This document shows positions 43,894-57,100 of a DNA stretch of 64,000 nucleotides, piece after piece. The DNA lies in NCBI RefSeq assembly GCF_000787575.1, contig NW_012236518.1, positions 620,001 through 684,000 of the forward strand, read 5' to 3'. The notes beneath the pieces were generated by a model, which had not been told where the DNA came from, did not search any database, and saw only the letters and a list, made by a program, of their open reading frames with translations. Positions within the stretch are counted from its first letter, which is position 1; each line of letters opens with the position of its first letter. The stretch is from Acytostelium subglobosum LB1 (lineage: Eukaryota; Evosea; Eumycetozoa; Acytosteliales; Acytosteliaceae). Position numbers and translations under genes: made by a program.

Positions 43894-44892
43894 TTAATCA
43901 AACTCGCCGTCAAAAACTAAGGCCTCTCGACGAGAGGTACCTCCTGCTACGCCTGCTTTGGCATACTCACTGATACGTGTGACAAAGAAGTCACCTTTGC
44001 TTGGCAGACTTATCAACTCCATCCAATCGAAAGGATTGACTGTTTTGTAGATTTTGTTGTGGCCGAGAGAGTAGAGTAGACGATCGGCACAGAACTCAAT
44101 GTACTGGGACATCTGTTTGCTATTCATTCCAATCAAGTCAACTGGCAACGAGTCTGTGATGAACTCTTTCTCACACTCTACGGCATCGCGAATGATTGAT
44201 TCGATGGCCTGATCATCAAGTCGGTGCACAAGCTTCTTATACAACAAACAGGCAAAGTCGCAGTGCAATCCCTCATCTCTGCTGATCATCTCGTTGGAGA
44301 AGGTCAGACCGGGCATGAGTGCGCGCTTCTTTAGCCAAAAGATGGCGCAGAAGCTGCCGCTAAAGAAGATGCCTTCAACTGCGGCAAAGGCCACCAAACG
44401 CTCGGCGAACGACTTTGAGTTGGTGATCCATCGCAGCGCCCAGTCGGCCTTCTTCTTGACGGCGGGGATCGTGTCGATTGCGTTGAAGAGGTGTCTCTTC
44501 TTCTCTGTGCTCTTGACGTACGTGTCGATCAGCAGACTGTAGGTCTCGGCGTGAATGTTCTCAATGGCTATCTGGAAACCGTAGAAGCAGCGAGCCTCGG
44601 GTATCTGCACCTCTGACATGAAGCGCGTGGCCAGATTCTCATTGACGATGCCGTCGGATGCGGCAAAGAATGCCAGCACGTAGGTGATAAAGTGTCGCTC
44701 ATTGTCATTTAGTTTGTACTCCCAATCATTGATGTCGGCTGCCAAATCCAACTCTTCGGCCGTCCAAAATGACGCTTCGGCCTTCTTATACATTGACCAA
44801 ATGTCTGGATGGCGAATAGGAAACAGAACAAACCTATCCTTATTCTCACGAAGTATTGGTTCATCTTGGATATTTATTATCTGTTGTTGCAT
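43894..44892 (-). CDS. rnrB: Ribonucleotide reductase small subunit (class Ia, R2)
   Basis: 332 residues, single exon. Makes the di-iron tyrosyl-radical subunit that, with the large subunit, reduces ribonucleotides to deoxyribonucleotides in the cytosol. Metal ligands are in place: the Asp in AEELDLAAD, Glu and His of ENIHAE, Glu of [13 protein letters not shown], and Glu and His of RDEGLHCDF. The radical Tyr is in [12 protein letters not shown]. The C-terminal tail that docks on the large subunit reads FDGEFD, with one residue after the usual terminal Phe. N terminus is short, as in many protists. It shares a 405-bp divergent promoter with the gene at 45298, which contains an E2F-like site. 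Confidence 0.96.
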   Translation of the reverse strand: MQQQIINIQDEPILRENKDRFVLFPIRHPDIWSMYKKAEASFWTAEELDLAADINDWEYKLNDNERHFITYVLAFFAASDGIVNENLATRFMSEVQIPEARCFYGFQIAIENIHAETYSLLIDTYVKSTEKKRHLFNAIDTIPAVKKKADWALRWITNSKSFAERLVAFAAVEGIFFSGSFCAIFWLKKRALMPGLTFSNEMISRDEGLHCDFACLLYKKLVHRLDDQAIESIIRDAVECEKEFITDSLPVDLIGMNSKQMSQYIEFCADRLLYSLGHNKIYKTVNPFDWMELISLPSKGDFFVTRISEYAKAGVAGGTSRREALVFDGEFD

Positions 44893-45150
44893 TGTTGTAT
44901 TATTAATATTAATTTCAGATGCAATAATAACTAGTTGTTATTATTGTGCACAATATTTGTTGATCAGTCATTGACTGATGAGTTTCGAAGAGTGATATCA
45001 CTTTCTGTTTTCCATTTCCACGAAATTATTCCAACGAATTGGTTTTATTTTATTTTTTATTTCACCACCACACAATATTATTTTTATTTATATTTTTGAT
45101 TGTGCTCACCACTAATAACGGAAGTTCTATAATTTAAAAAATAAAGGCTC

Positions 45151-45158
45151 CCGCCAAA
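45151..45158 (-). promoter_or_regulatory. E2F-like site upstream of rnrB
   Basis: CCGCCAAA, on the minus strand TTTGGCGG, fits the E2F/DP consensus TTTSSCGS. It stands out in otherwise very AT-rich DNA about 260 bp before the rnrB ATG. E2F control of ribonucleotide reductase genes is well known in eukaryotes, and dictyostelids have E2F/DP and a retinoblastoma homologue. The divergent gene at 45298 could share it. Confidence 0.5.
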
Positions 45159-45297
45159 TTTTAAAAAGTTAAAGTTAAATATTAATCATATTAGTTTTAT
45201 GAAAATGTATAAAACATACATTAGATATATATTAAATAGTAAATAATAATATATATGGTATAATAATAATAGATAGTATCATCATCATTCAATCATA

Positions 45298-48150
45298 ATG
45301 GACTTGAAGAAAGAGTTGGCCAAGAAGGCAACGAGAGAACTCAAATTGATTATAGCTAGGTCACAGGATAATGAATTGATTCAACAATGTCCAGATGTTA
45401 GAAAGGATATAATAGAGTTTATATTAGATAATGATTTATATAAACCAAGAGTGAGATCATCTTCCAAACCAACAACAACAACAACAGTATCATCAGAATC
45501 AACAACAGAATCATCATCAGCAACAACATCAACAACAACCAAGAAGACAACAAGAAAGGTGAATCTCAAAGATTATAGTCATAGACGTGAAGAACAACCA
45601 AAGCCTGGTGATAAGCGAACAATCAAGAGACCAACACGCATATGGGATGAACTGGAGCAAGATACCTCTCATACTCATACTCATACTCACAAAGGCAACA
45701 ACAAACCAGCATCAACAACAAAGACAACATCATCATCAACATCAACGATACAAGTCAATAATTTGAACAATCTACCAGAGCATCAGTACAAGGAGTTGTA
45801 CGATCACCTCAACTTACTCACCGTCGATGGTCTAAAGAAGAATGAATTGGCCGGATACAATGGCAAGATACCAAGGAGGAAGCATGACATCATTGAGTTG
45901 ATCATTCAATTGCGTACCAGTGATGATCAAGATATATACTACGATGTGGACAATACCATCAATACCAACAATTCCAACAATAATAATAGCAACAATGATG
46001 ATCTGTTTGGCCAATGGAGTGACATTGAGATGGATGATGAGGAGGATGGACATGGTGGCTGGTGTGGCAACCAAGACAGCGATGGCAGTTCAGATGATTA
46101 CTATATGAATGGTGCCAATCAGCCAAGTTTCCATAAGAGCTTCATGAGACAAGAGTATGACGACGACGATGACATTGATGGCAATGATGTTATGGACATG
46201 GAGCTGGATGTGGACTCGGAGGAGGATGAGGAACACGTCGCATTGGATGTGGACGAGTCGTCATTTGAGGAGGATGAGGAGGACATAGAGGATGCTGAGG
46301 ACGAGGAGGATGAAGAAGAAGAGGAGGAGGAGGATGAGGAGGACGATGAGGAAGACCAGTCCATCATATACACATTCAAACCACTGTATCAATTGGAGGA
46401 GGACTTTGGACAACATCACAATGTTGGATTGCTCCCTGTCAAATACCAGGAGATGATCATTGACCATCTGTTGAATACCTTGAAGAGGAGTAATTGTGAT
46501 CTTACTGTTGGCGACGGCGGCGGCGGCAGAAATCAAATGATGTTCCACTTGGCATTGGTATGTAGACGTTGGTATGATCACGTGGCGACATCACCGGCCA
46601 ACCATGTATATATAAACTACTTTGGCATGACACGTGACAAACGTCACCTGGCCAAGCAAGTGATCACTGGCAGGATCACCAGTAACTACACGATCACTCA
46701 AAGGATCACCAACCTGACGATCCAGTATCCGCCAGTGCTCCTCGAGGACGATGAGTCAGAACATTCATTCCTGTTACTCGATGACGACCAAGATGCGACA
46801 ATTTCCGACGATGAAGATGGCGTCCAATATCAAATGAATGTCGAGAATGATGAGAAGCTCAAGAAGATGGTCGAGTCCAAAATGGTGTTCCGCGAGGCAC
46901 CCGAGTCATCCCTGACCACATGCTCACAGGCAATGACTCAGAAATACCTGCTGCCAGCTCTGACTGTGCTCTCAACCCTGACCAGTCTGACCATCGTCAA
47001 TCCGCAGCCCGACCAGCTGACAGACTTCCTCTCACTGCCCAGCTTCAACAACCTCTCCCACCTGGCGCTCACCATTGGCAACATTGGCTTGTGGGACAGC
47101 CATCATCATTTCAACCTGTGGACGTTCATGAGCCACAACACCTCGGTGACCAGCTTCAGACTGCAGATGGATGCCGACGAGTCGGAGCAGGCCATACACG
47201 ACCTGTTCATCAAACGAATCATGGAGGAGTTCTGCCAAAAGCCCAAGATGAAGCGACTGGAGTACAATACATCGTTGGGCCAGTATCGTTCGTACCACAG
47301 TTCGAAGTTGCCAACCATAGCTGGAGTGTTGATGGCCAATGATGGACTAGATGACAAGTCATACAATAGCTTGCCCTACCTCAACTCGCTGTTCAAGAAT
47401 GAGTCGCTGACACGCCTCGAGTACACAGTGGCTGACACTGAGCACAAACAATCGCCTGAAGAGCTCAATGCTAAACTCGAGAAGTGCTTCCAACAGATCG
47501 CCTGGAACAAGCTGATCAAACATTTGACGTTGCGATATCGATCTGGACATGGCCAAGGAAGCAAGATCTTCCGCAAGTTGATTGGTTGGTCAATATCATG
47601 TGTCTTTGGTCTACCCAATGAGACAATCCGCACTCTGGCCCTCTCCAGCCACTTGATCATTCCTGAGCTGTTCCAACAATTAGCCAACACCGAGGGCAAG
47701 AACAAAGTGACCAAGTTCAAGGTGATTGAGTCACTGAACAGCAAGCAGTGGAAGGCACTTCTGGAGTGGGTAGCCAGCGACCCTGTTCGTCTGACTGCGA
47801 TTGAGTTGCCTGCCGTGTCCAAAAAGAATATGACCACCAACCCCAAAAGTGGCAAACAGCAGTCCCTGCTGTCCCTGCTGTCCCGTGCGCTCAAGGCCAA
47901 CAAGCATCTGCAGCGCATCAAGATCAATGGCAAGATCAGCATTGAGTTGTTGAAGCGCATCCTGGTGTGGGCATCCAAAGACTCAATGTTCACATGCAAG
48001 TTGGTTGATCACAAGCTGACTGGTCCAACCATCGAGAAATTACGACCAATCACCTACTATTGCCAAAAGAACATCATCAAGATTGGCGGTATCGAGTCGA
48101 TGTCACATCTTGAGCAACTATTCCAAGAGGATGACAAAGAGAAGGAGTAA
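45298..48150 (+). CDS. Acidic F-box-like / LRR protein with SAP-like motifs
   Basis: 950 residues, one exon. The N terminus (LKKELAKKATRELKLIIARS) and a second segment (LTVDGLKKNELAGYNGKI) look like SAP-type helix-extended-helix motifs, which often bind DNA or RNA. Low-complexity Ser/Thr/Asn tracts and a strongly acidic run (about residues 300-360) follow. About 380-450 is F-box-like (LLPVKYQEMIIDHLLNTL ... FHLALVCRRWYDHV). The rest has irregular leucine-rich repeats (LTVLSTLTSLTIVNPQPDQL, NNLSHLALTIGNI, SLTRLEYTV). It may be a substrate adaptor of an SCF-type ubiquitin ligase; none of these domains is strong enough to name the gene. Divergent from rnrB. Confidence 0.72.
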   Translation: MDLKKELAKKATRELKLIIARSQDNELIQQCPDVRKDIIEFILDNDLYKPRVRSSSKPTTTTTVSSESTTESSSATTSTTTKKTTRKVNLKDYSHRREEQPKPGDKRTIKRPTRIWDELEQDTSHTHTHTHKGNNKPASTTKTTSSSTSTIQVNNLNNLPEHQYKELYDHLNLLTVDGLKKNELAGYNGKIPRRKHDIIELIIQLRTSDDQDIYYDVDNTINTNNSNNNNSNNDDLFGQWSDIEMDDEEDGHGGWCGNQDSDGSSDDYYMNGANQPSFHKSFMRQEYDDDDDIDGNDVMDMELDVDSEEDEEHVALDVDESSFEEDEEDIEDAEDEEDEEEEEEEDEEDDEEDQSIIYTFKPLYQLEEDFGQHHNVGLLPVKYQEMIIDHLLNTLKRSNCDLTVGDGGGGRNQMMFHLALVCRRWYDHVATSPANHVYINYFGMTRDKRHLAKQVITGRITSNYTITQRITNLTIQYPPVLLEDDESEHSFLLLDDDQDATISDDEDGVQYQMNVENDEKLKKMVESKMVFREAPESSLTTCSQAMTQKYLLPALTVLSTLTSLTIVNPQPDQLTDFLSLPSFNNLSHLALTIGNIGLWDSHHHFNLWTFMSHNTSVTSFRLQMDADESEQAIHDLFIKRIMEEFCQKPKMKRLEYNTSLGQYRSYHSSKLPTIAGVLMANDGLDDKSYNSLPYLNSLFKNESLTRLEYTVADTEHKQSPEELNAKLEKCFQQIAWNKLIKHLTLRYRSGHGQGSKIFRKLIGWSISCVFGLPNETIRTLALSSHLIIPELFQQLANTEGKNKVTKFKVIESLNSKQWKALLEWVASDPVRLTAIELPAVSKKNMTTNPKSGKQQSLLSLLSRALKANKHLQRIKINGKISIELLKRILVWASKDSMFTCKLVDHKLTGPTIEKLRPITYYCQKNIIKIGGIESMSHLEQLFQEDDKEKE

Positions 48151-50227
48151 CTTACTTGGATTGTCAAAGCTAATGAACTTTCATTCGTTCATTCAATCAA
48201 TCAATCAACCATTCAATCAATGACACTTACAATAATAAACAATTGAGTGCGCATCGCATGAAGGGAAGCTCCTCCATGATGCCACCAACCAACCGACAAC
48301 CATGGCCATGTAGCCAGTATCACTTCCTCGTGAAAAGACACAAGTCAAGCTGGCCAGGACCTGGGAATAAGTCGACGTGGACGGCGGTTTAGGCTCTTCT
48401 GTCTACGACCAATGAATTGACAGCTCCGCGTATCAGCACTCGATCGGCGCAAATTTGATCAAACAAGTGTCCAGATTCTTTGTTTCGGACGATTAATACC
48501 AGCTAAATGAGATTGGCCATACGCTAGTAGTTGGCCAACGTGGCCCCCAATAGTTTTTCGTCTGCTTTGGGATCAAGCCAAATTTCTTAAAATATCCTTG
48601 GCTATCAGGTGATGGCCTTCAGTGAGGTTGGCATGGGCTGTTGATTGATTGGGGGGTCGTTGGTTCCCTTGATCTTGTGAGCGTGTGGGATGATTAGTGA
48701 GGGGGTGAGATGGGTCGACCCTTTCAGTCTGATCAAGGAAAAAACAACAAGGATAATAATACTTTGGGCCAGTGGTGTCGTCTTCTTGGGAGGTGCCACG
48801 AGTGAGTAAACTTAGTAAGTTGCCTGTTTGTCGGTGTTAATTAACACTCAGAAGTGGGCACTCAGCCAATAAGGAACATATGATTAGCCACTGTTTCATA
48901 CCCCTGTAGCCTATACAACCTAATACTGACCTCCTAACAACTACTCTTACCATCTATGATTGATTGTTTGATCGTTTACTGTTATCTATATCTATCTATT
49001 ATTACTCTTATTTACAGTTACTAACCTAACCGACTTTTGACTTGAATAACTACAACTACAACAACAACTTCAACACTTTGATCTACATCATCATCAATCG
49101 ATTTAAATACTTTACTCATCTATTGAACTGCAGAATATCCAAGCGAGAACTTAACAAACAAATCAAACAACTCCTCAACAAAAGTAATTATTATAACTAC
49201 TCTCCATCCATTGAAACAGGTGGCACACATTCATTCGTCCTTGTACACGCATCCACAATCCACAATCCACAATCCACAATGTACACACGATACATAACAA
49301 ACAATGAAGAAACTTAAACCTTAGGTCCATCTATCATTCAATCGCTAAATACTTCACACGATCAACACTTACACATACACCAATACACACACAAATAACA
49401 TGATCATGATCGGTATCCATCATGACCACAACAGGACATCAACAAACCAAACCACACACCATCTCCACCCTTGCCCCGACTTTTGAGCTGGAACAGGATG
49501 AGAAAGTGTGTGAGGTTAGAGAGATGGAAGTATGCATCAACAAGTCAAATGTTGTGTTTGATGCTGTGTTGGTGCTAAAGTGTGTTAGTGTTTTATGGGA
49601 ATGTGAGAGGACGGAAACAGATGTGAGGTCGATGTGGCATGCCTGTCCCTCATCTAATATTCATTCACTCATTCACCACCACCAATCTCATCAACGTCTT
49701 CGTCATCCATCAATCAATCAATCAATCATGCATTCATACATTCACAAGGTGTAATCACATGTGTTGTTGTTATTGTTGGCTTATGTGTGTGTTATTGAGT
49801 TGTGTTGTGTTGGTTGTTTGGGGTTCGAAATGACTTGATGGTTAATCCCAATGACCAAACTAAAGTTAATACTTTAAGTAATGCAACGTCCATCTCTATC
49901 TTGTTATAACAACTACTACTACTACTTCGTAACACTGATATATAAGTGTTTTTTGAGATCACCGACAACAACAGCCAACAACAGGCCAACAACAACAACA
50001 ATACCATACATCATCCAATCAATCAAACATCATACAACAGAACATCGGAATGTGGCTTTAGCGTTAACATCGAAATACTGATTATCATAATCCAATCAAT
50101 CTATCCGGATATCAACCGGTTGTATTATTACATTACATTATTACAATATCATTAATACAATTACTTTATCATACTTAGAGAGAATATATATATACTACAT
50201 ATAATATAGAGTTATAAACGACAAGGG
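48151..50227. other. 2.1-kb intergenic region
   Basis: The longest spacer in the window. 48240-48800 is of normal complexity and higher GC without coding frames; 48850-49420 is AT- and CA-rich; 49440-49755 has a short open frame without recognisable domains; the rest is low complexity. Probably the long 5' region of the flippase gene, possibly with an undetected non-coding RNA near 48250-48800. No tRNA or rRNA recognised. Confidence 0.45.
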
Positions 50228-53200
50228 ATGTCTTCCACATCAACGACATTGGGACACATCCAGCGGAGGATGAAAAGATGGAATAAGAATAAGAATAAGG
50301 GCGAGCGAAGAATTGAAGTAGATACAAACACATTGAAACCTGTTGTTTCAGAAGAGGGATCAACGAGCACAGTAGCGCCGAGCAACAAGCCAAAGTTCCT
50401 CACCAACTGGATATCAACGACAAAATATACAATCATTACATTCCTTCCAAAGAATCTATTCGAGCAGGTAAGGTCACCAACACTCATCATACACCTTGCG
50501 GATAACGCTGGCGAGAGAGTTAGACAGATCACCAACTCACAATCATACCCTACCCTTATCATCACTTAGTTCCGAAGAGTTGCAAACCTTTATTTCCTTG
50601 TAATCTTGATCATTTCATATACACCAGTGTCTCCTGTTGCGCCAGGACCAAGCACGATAAACCTAGGAATCGTCCTTCTAATCAACGCCTGTAAAGAGGC
50701 CTACGAGGACTTTGTAAGTGGCCAGCCATGCATAATCGATGGACTCCCTCCCCTAACACCATACTCCATCACCAATACAGCGCCGATATCAATCAGACAA
50801 GAGAATTAATAGTCAGGTGACAAGAGTTGTCCGCGATGGACAACTGATAGAACGTTTGTGGAAGGATTTACAGGTTGGCGATGTTGTAAAGGTACAGAAT
50901 GAGGAACAGTTCCCGGCCGACCTGGTACTGTTGTCTTCGTCATCCGATTCACCCGGTCTCTGCTACATTGAGACCTCCAACCTGGACGGCGAGACCAATC
51001 TCAAGACCAAACAATCACTCATCGAGACAAATGCTCTACAATCACAGCAACACTTCACCGACTGCAAACTGTTGGTCGAGTGCGAGCAGCCCTCTCACAT
51101 CCTTCACAAGTTTGATGGACGTATCTCCATGAACAGCAACGAGCCACTTCCACTCAATGCCGAGCAACTCCTCATTAGAGTATGTATATCCAAATGAGTG
51201 GCTGTTGGTCAAACATCTCACTTACATTGAAACTACTACAGGGCACACAACTGATGAACACCAAATGGGTATATGGTATCGTGGCATACACTGGACATGA
51301 GACAAAGTACATGCTAAACACAATGGCCACTCCAACCAAGAAGAGCAAGCTTGAGCGCGAGATGAACAGGATCTTGTTGATGGTACTGTTCGCAGAGATC
51401 ATGTTGTGTTTGTCATCGGCAATAGTCGGTATGTTCTACGAGAAGCGACATGGCAAGTCGGTGTTCCTGCATTTGGGCCATCGCTACGGCTACCAGGCCG
51501 TACAGAAGTTCTTCACATTCGTCGTGCTCTACTCGACCATCGTGCCCATCTCATTGTACGTCACGATGGAGATCGTGCGCGTCTTCCAGATATTCTTTAT
51601 CAATCGCGACAAGAAGATGTACCATCAGGACACCAACCAGTTTGGCATGGCGCGTACCTCCAACCTGAACGAGGAGCTTGGCCAAGTCGAGTACATCTTC
51701 TCTGACAAGACCGGTACACTGACCCGTAACGAAATGGAGTTCAAGGTGTGCAGCATTGGCGGGCGAGTATTTGGCAATGAGATATGCAACAATGATGGAG
51801 ACGACCTTCCATTCCAACAAAAGACTGGTGCAGTATGTATACATCACAGGACCTGGACATGACTTGACTCCTCTAACACCCTCGCCAACCAATCATCAAC
51901 AGAGCGATATTGAACTAAAGGAGTTCAACCGATCATATGGTAACCTTGCAGAAAAGGTTAACATTGACTTTACAGTGTCCGAGAACCTTGAGTTCTTCAT
52001 TGCAATGGCACTGTGTCATACAGTAATCCCCGAGCAAGAAGAGAATGGAACAAGTATGTTACCTCGCCCACCTCCCATTCATTCATTCATCATTCAATCA
52101 AAGAACTAACACTATGATCAATCAGTCAAGTATTCATCATCTTCACCTGATGAGATTGCATTGGTAAATGCAGCGGCAACATTTGGAATCAAGTTCAACA
52201 GTCGTACACCTATAGCTATTGGTATTATGGTCAATGGCGAGGAGATAGTCTATCAGCTGCTGAATGTCATTGAGTTCTCAAGCGACAGAAAGAGGATGTC
52301 TGTGATTGTTAGAGATCCATTGACACAGGAGATCGTGCTCTATTGCAAGGGAGCCGACTCGTCTATATTGCCACATGTCATCGAGACACAGGACAAAGAG
52401 GTACTGCGACTCAGCGAGGAGAGCTTGAAGCGCTTCTCATGCACCGGACTAAGAACCCTGTGCATTGCCAAGAAGATTATCCCCGAGGCTGAGTACGAGC
52501 AGTGGAACCTCCTGTACAAGAAGGCCAGCTTGGAGATTGACAACCGTCTCGAGAAGGTTGGACTTGTGTCCCAGATGATCGAGGGCACATGGACACTCAT
52601 GGGCGTCACAGGCATTGAGGACAAGTTGCAGTACAATGTGCCTTCGACCATCACTACGCTGTCCAAGGCTAACATCAAGATCTGGATGCTCACAGGCGAC
52701 AAGCAAGAGACAGCGATCAACATTGGTATCTCGTGCAAGTTGCTCACAGGCTTGGAGATCCTGTTGTTGAACGAAGCGACGACGACCGACCTGCAGAGGA
52801 CGATCGTCTCACACATCCAGCGCATCCAGGACGAGAAGAAGATCAACCCAAAGAGCGAGTTTGCCGTGGTCATCGATGGTGCCACACTGGCACTGGCCAT
52901 CACCAGAGAGGTCGAGCAGCTATTCTACGACTTGACATGTCTGTGCAGCTCGGTGATCTGTTGCCGTGTGACGCCCTTCCAAAAGAGCGAGGTGGTGCGC
53001 ATCGTCAAGGATCGCACGACATCAATCACCCTGGCCATTGGCGATGGCGCCAACGACGTCAGCATGATCCAGAAGGCGCACATTGGAGTTGGAGTCAGCG
53101 GCAAGGAGGGTCGACAGGCGGTGTTGGCCAGTGACTTTGCCATCGCGCAATTCAGGTTCCTCGAGCGATTGGTGCTGGTTCACGGACGATATAATTATAA

Positions 53201-54113
53201 GAGATTATGTGTCCTGATCTGCTACTTCTTCTTCAAGAACCTGGTGTGCTCGCTGCTCCAATTCTGGTTCTCCACCAAGAACCAGTTCTCTGGCCAATCA
53301 CTCTACGATGGAGCCAACATCCTTGGCTACAACCTCATCTTCACATCGCTGCCCATCATCGTCATTGGTGTCCTCGAGAAAGACATTAACTCATCATACC
53401 TCCGAAGATTCCCATCACTCTACCGAGAGTGTCAGATGGGTAAATGCGTAAGTGATGTCCTTCATCTCTCCCGCGCCATGTACATGTCACTAACACTTGT
53501 CCTATTCACAACAAACAGTTCAATCATCGCGTATTCTGGTCATGGATTGCCCTTGGCATTTATTCATCGGCCATCATATATTTCTTCTCTGCCGTACTCT
53601 TTGGTGATACTCCAACTGGCCGTGATGGAAGGACAGGAGGACTCTACCAGACCAGTGCAGCAGCCTTCACATTCATGGTGTTCATCGTCAACCTCAGACT
53701 ATGTCTTGTCATCAAGTATGTTCATCCATCAATCAACCATCACTCTCATTCAATCACTAAATGACTAACTCATTCCAATCAATCATTATAGTTCATGGAC
53801 AATACTTCACCATGTATCGATATGGGGATCACTGATCGTATATTGGTTCCTCGAATGCCTTTACAGTTATATTTATATACCTTACACATCATACTTTTAT
53901 TTAATATTCTTGGATGCCATCAGAGAGCCCATATTCTTCATCGCGCTCACTATTACAGTGATCGCAGCACTTGGACCAGCCTACTTTGTGACCGCTGTAT
54001 ATAGGAACATGTTCACACAACCACTTCACATCGCTCAAGAGATACAACGAGAGGAGAAGAAAGACCTTCGCCAGAAACTACAATACCTCAGAGCTGTCAA
54101 TACCCCTTGTTGA
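50228..54113 (+). CDS. P4-type ATPase, aminophospholipid flippase
   Basis: Eight exons: 50228-50467, 50570-50713, 50802-51179, 51242-51832, 51903-52053, 52126-53447, 53519-53715 and 53792-54113; phases agree, 1114 residues. P4-ATPases move phosphatidylserine and related lipids to the cytosolic leaflet of plasma, Golgi or endosomal membranes, usually with a CDC50 partner. Seen motifs: P4 N terminus (PKNLFEQ, then FRRVANLYFLVILI), actuator loop LDGETNLKTKQ (DGET), phosphorylation site FSDKTGTLTRNEMEF, nucleotide-binding KGADSSI and GLRTLCIAKK, MLTGDKQETAINI, and the hinge GDGANDVSMIQ. Membrane helices M1-M10 follow family order, with PISLYVTMEIVR (M4, P4-type Pro-Ile-Ser). The C-terminal tail is short. 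The start of exon 3 is the least certain splice site. Confidence 0.93.
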
Positions 54114-54199
54114 CTTGACTTGATCAATCAACCAACTACGCACGCCAAATCAATCAATCAATCAATCAACTTAATATAATATATTTATGTAATATCTAT

Positions 54200-57100
54200 C
54201 TATGTATCTAACTTGATCAATCGATTGCACATTGCTAGTATCTTCATGTTTCCCTGATGCCATGCATTGAACTTGATCTCCAGTAACAAACTGTTGATGC
54301 TGTGTTGATTGACACCCGCTTGGATGAATGGCGATTGGTCGCCTTCAAAGAGGTAGCTGAGTACTTGGTGATGATTACTCATTGATGCCTCATACAGCTT
54401 GTGATATGATGGTAGATGTCGACGAAGTTGTTCTTTTGTTGTACATCGTTGATGTATCATATGAATGATCTCCACAAGTCCATGACTACATGCATTGTCT
54501 ACAATCTGTTCCAATGTCCTGCTGTGAGTTGTACCACCACCAACACGATCCACGCCAACATTAAGATATCCCTTCTCAAGTAAGAATGAGAGTATGGATA
54601 CGTTTGATATATCATATGGAAACAAGTCCTTTGTGTTTAGCTTCTCTTCCAACTCACACTTGGAGATAGCTTGCGCCAGCTCCAGGAGATATTCAATCGA
54701 GTCCAGCTTGCCAGCTTTGAACGCTTCACTCAACAATGGTCGCACATCAAAGTTGAACCTGTTGTAATCGGATATCTTGTCGCCATGACTTGTGAAGTGA
54801 TTGATGATCGTCTTGACCAATGATCCAGATATCGCGGAAGCATGTATCAACAACGAGGCCACAATGTATGAGTTATTGGGGAAGGAGAACTGCTTGCCAA
54901 TCTCAACGATGACCTCCTCTGTTATCTTGCTGCCAGAAACACCGACTTGTTTGATTAGATTGATCATCACCTTTTCAGAGTATAGTGTTCTCAAGTTCAA
55001 TGTGTTGACAATCATCCTAATGGTGTCGATGTCGCCAACCTCGGAGGCTTTCTCCAACGCCAAACTAAAGTTGATGCTAAAGTCCTTGCGATTACAATAT
55101 AACATATTGATCACTTCTCTGTTTCCAGACATGATGGCTTTGTTCAGCATATTGCTGAACTTACACTCTAGCCCTGGATGTGTCTGCAGTCTGTCCAACA
55201 AATCCATTGACATTAAGCTTGGGTGAATATCTTGAATGAACACAGGTCGATTGCCTGATGATGATTGATTGAATGTCTTGACCAGAATGAAGTCAACCAC
55301 CTCCCTGTTTCCAGAGAGCAATGCACTCGGAAGTGAGGTAATCAGTGTGTTTACCAATGTTGGTGATGATGGGCTTGTTTGGATGGTGAGATCATACAGC
55401 CTGTAGACCATTGATGCAAGTCCCTTCATTAATGCCAATGATAATAGCTTCCCCAGCTCATGAATGGGTATGTCTTGATTTGGACTGACTCGTTGGATGA
55501 TCAAGTCCAACATGTCAACATGTCCAGGGATACACCAATGAAGTAGTGTAATGATGCACATGCTGCTGTCCAAGAGGTGATTGGCCACACTATATACATT
55601 GTGGATAATTGACTTTTCGAGGATCTTGATCATCACCTTTGAACTTATGAGTGAGTGTCGTTCATAAAGTTGGTACATCTCCAATGCCCAAGGCTTGGTG
55701 AGCCATGCTTCTGTCATGTTCTCCACTGTTCCGGGGTCTACAACCTGGTTGATTTCAGCACCAAGTTGGAGTAACTTCTCGATATGTGTCGGATGGACTA
55801 TCCTGGACAATCTATCATTTTCGATAGTCATGCGTGTAGTGGTCTTTGCCAACATATCCATTATTGAGTCCCATCTAGGATATGGATTGGATGCTAAATG
55901 AGTGCGGAGTAGGAGATCCAGTAACTTGGATTCAAGTTGGATGTGTGGATCAGTCAGCAGGACTTCCAACATTACTGGATCGGGCTGGAATATCGGATTT
56001 CCATCTGATTGAGGACTGGTATAGATTTGATCACCAAGGATAAGGAATGAATAATGGTGTGATGTAGAAACCAATACTGAGAGTGACTTGAAGAACCATT
56101 CGCGAGCACCATAAACAAAGTAGTATGACACTATATCTCTTTCAATCAACTGTGCACCTTTGAGTACATACTTGTTATTGATGCCAAGTGATGAATGTAC
56201 CTTTCCCACACATTTCAAGACATTCCTACACAACACCTTGTCCCTGAACACAAGGTGGAAAGATGTTTCCAATCTTGGTGATGCGACTGGGGAGTGGACT
56301 GCATGATCCAAGTATGATCTGTATGTTGATGTTTGATCAGTCAGTATCATATTCTTGATTCATGAGAGTACTACTTATTGAACATACCTCACTGGAAGGA
56401 TTGATGATTGAATAGAGTGGATTAGTGAGGCACAATGATTGTGTATGGTGCTATATCCCAGCGCCTGTGCAGATTCTTTGATTGAATGTAGTGTGAGTAG
56501 TTTGTATGAAGTGGACTGATTGATGAATGATTGCGATTGGAGGTAATATTGAATTGATCGATGTGAGTTATTCGTTGTGGCCTCGATCAATATTTCAAGA
56601 ATTGGGGAATAGGCTGAGGATGTACCAACTAGATATTGGACAACTTCCACTCGGTCATGGATGAATGCATATTCAATCATTGATTGATAGTCTTTCCGCT
56701 CGGATATTGGTGCATCGTTGTCCATGTATAGTTCCATCACATGTTTAAACACTTCCAATGTATTGCGTGATACCCAGTATATTTCATCCTCGTTGGACAA
56801 CTTGATCAATTGTCTCAGGAGCAAGTCCACTGCGTCCAATGATCCGCTGTAAAGGACGCTTTGAACACTGTATGATGGACCATCGTCATTGTACAACAGG
56901 TCCCAGTAGTTGTGCAGTTCAACAAACTCATCAAAGAGTATTCGGAGTGAGTCGATGTTTGGGGGATACAATGCCTCGGTAAAACAACCATCATGATAGT
57001 CGACACCAAATGTTCTGTGTATGGCATTCATCAAAGGTCCTGATATACCCGCCGCTGTTCTGAGTGTGCCTGAGGTGCCATCCCCCTCCTCCTCTTGATC

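Noticed and set aside
46119-46379. Poly-Ser frame on the minus strand
   Set aside because: It is the complement of the Asp/Glu run of the protein at 45298.
49422-49754. 110-residue frame as a gene
   Set aside because: No domain, low-complexity His/Ser end made of ATTC/AATC repeats, and no splice or codon support.
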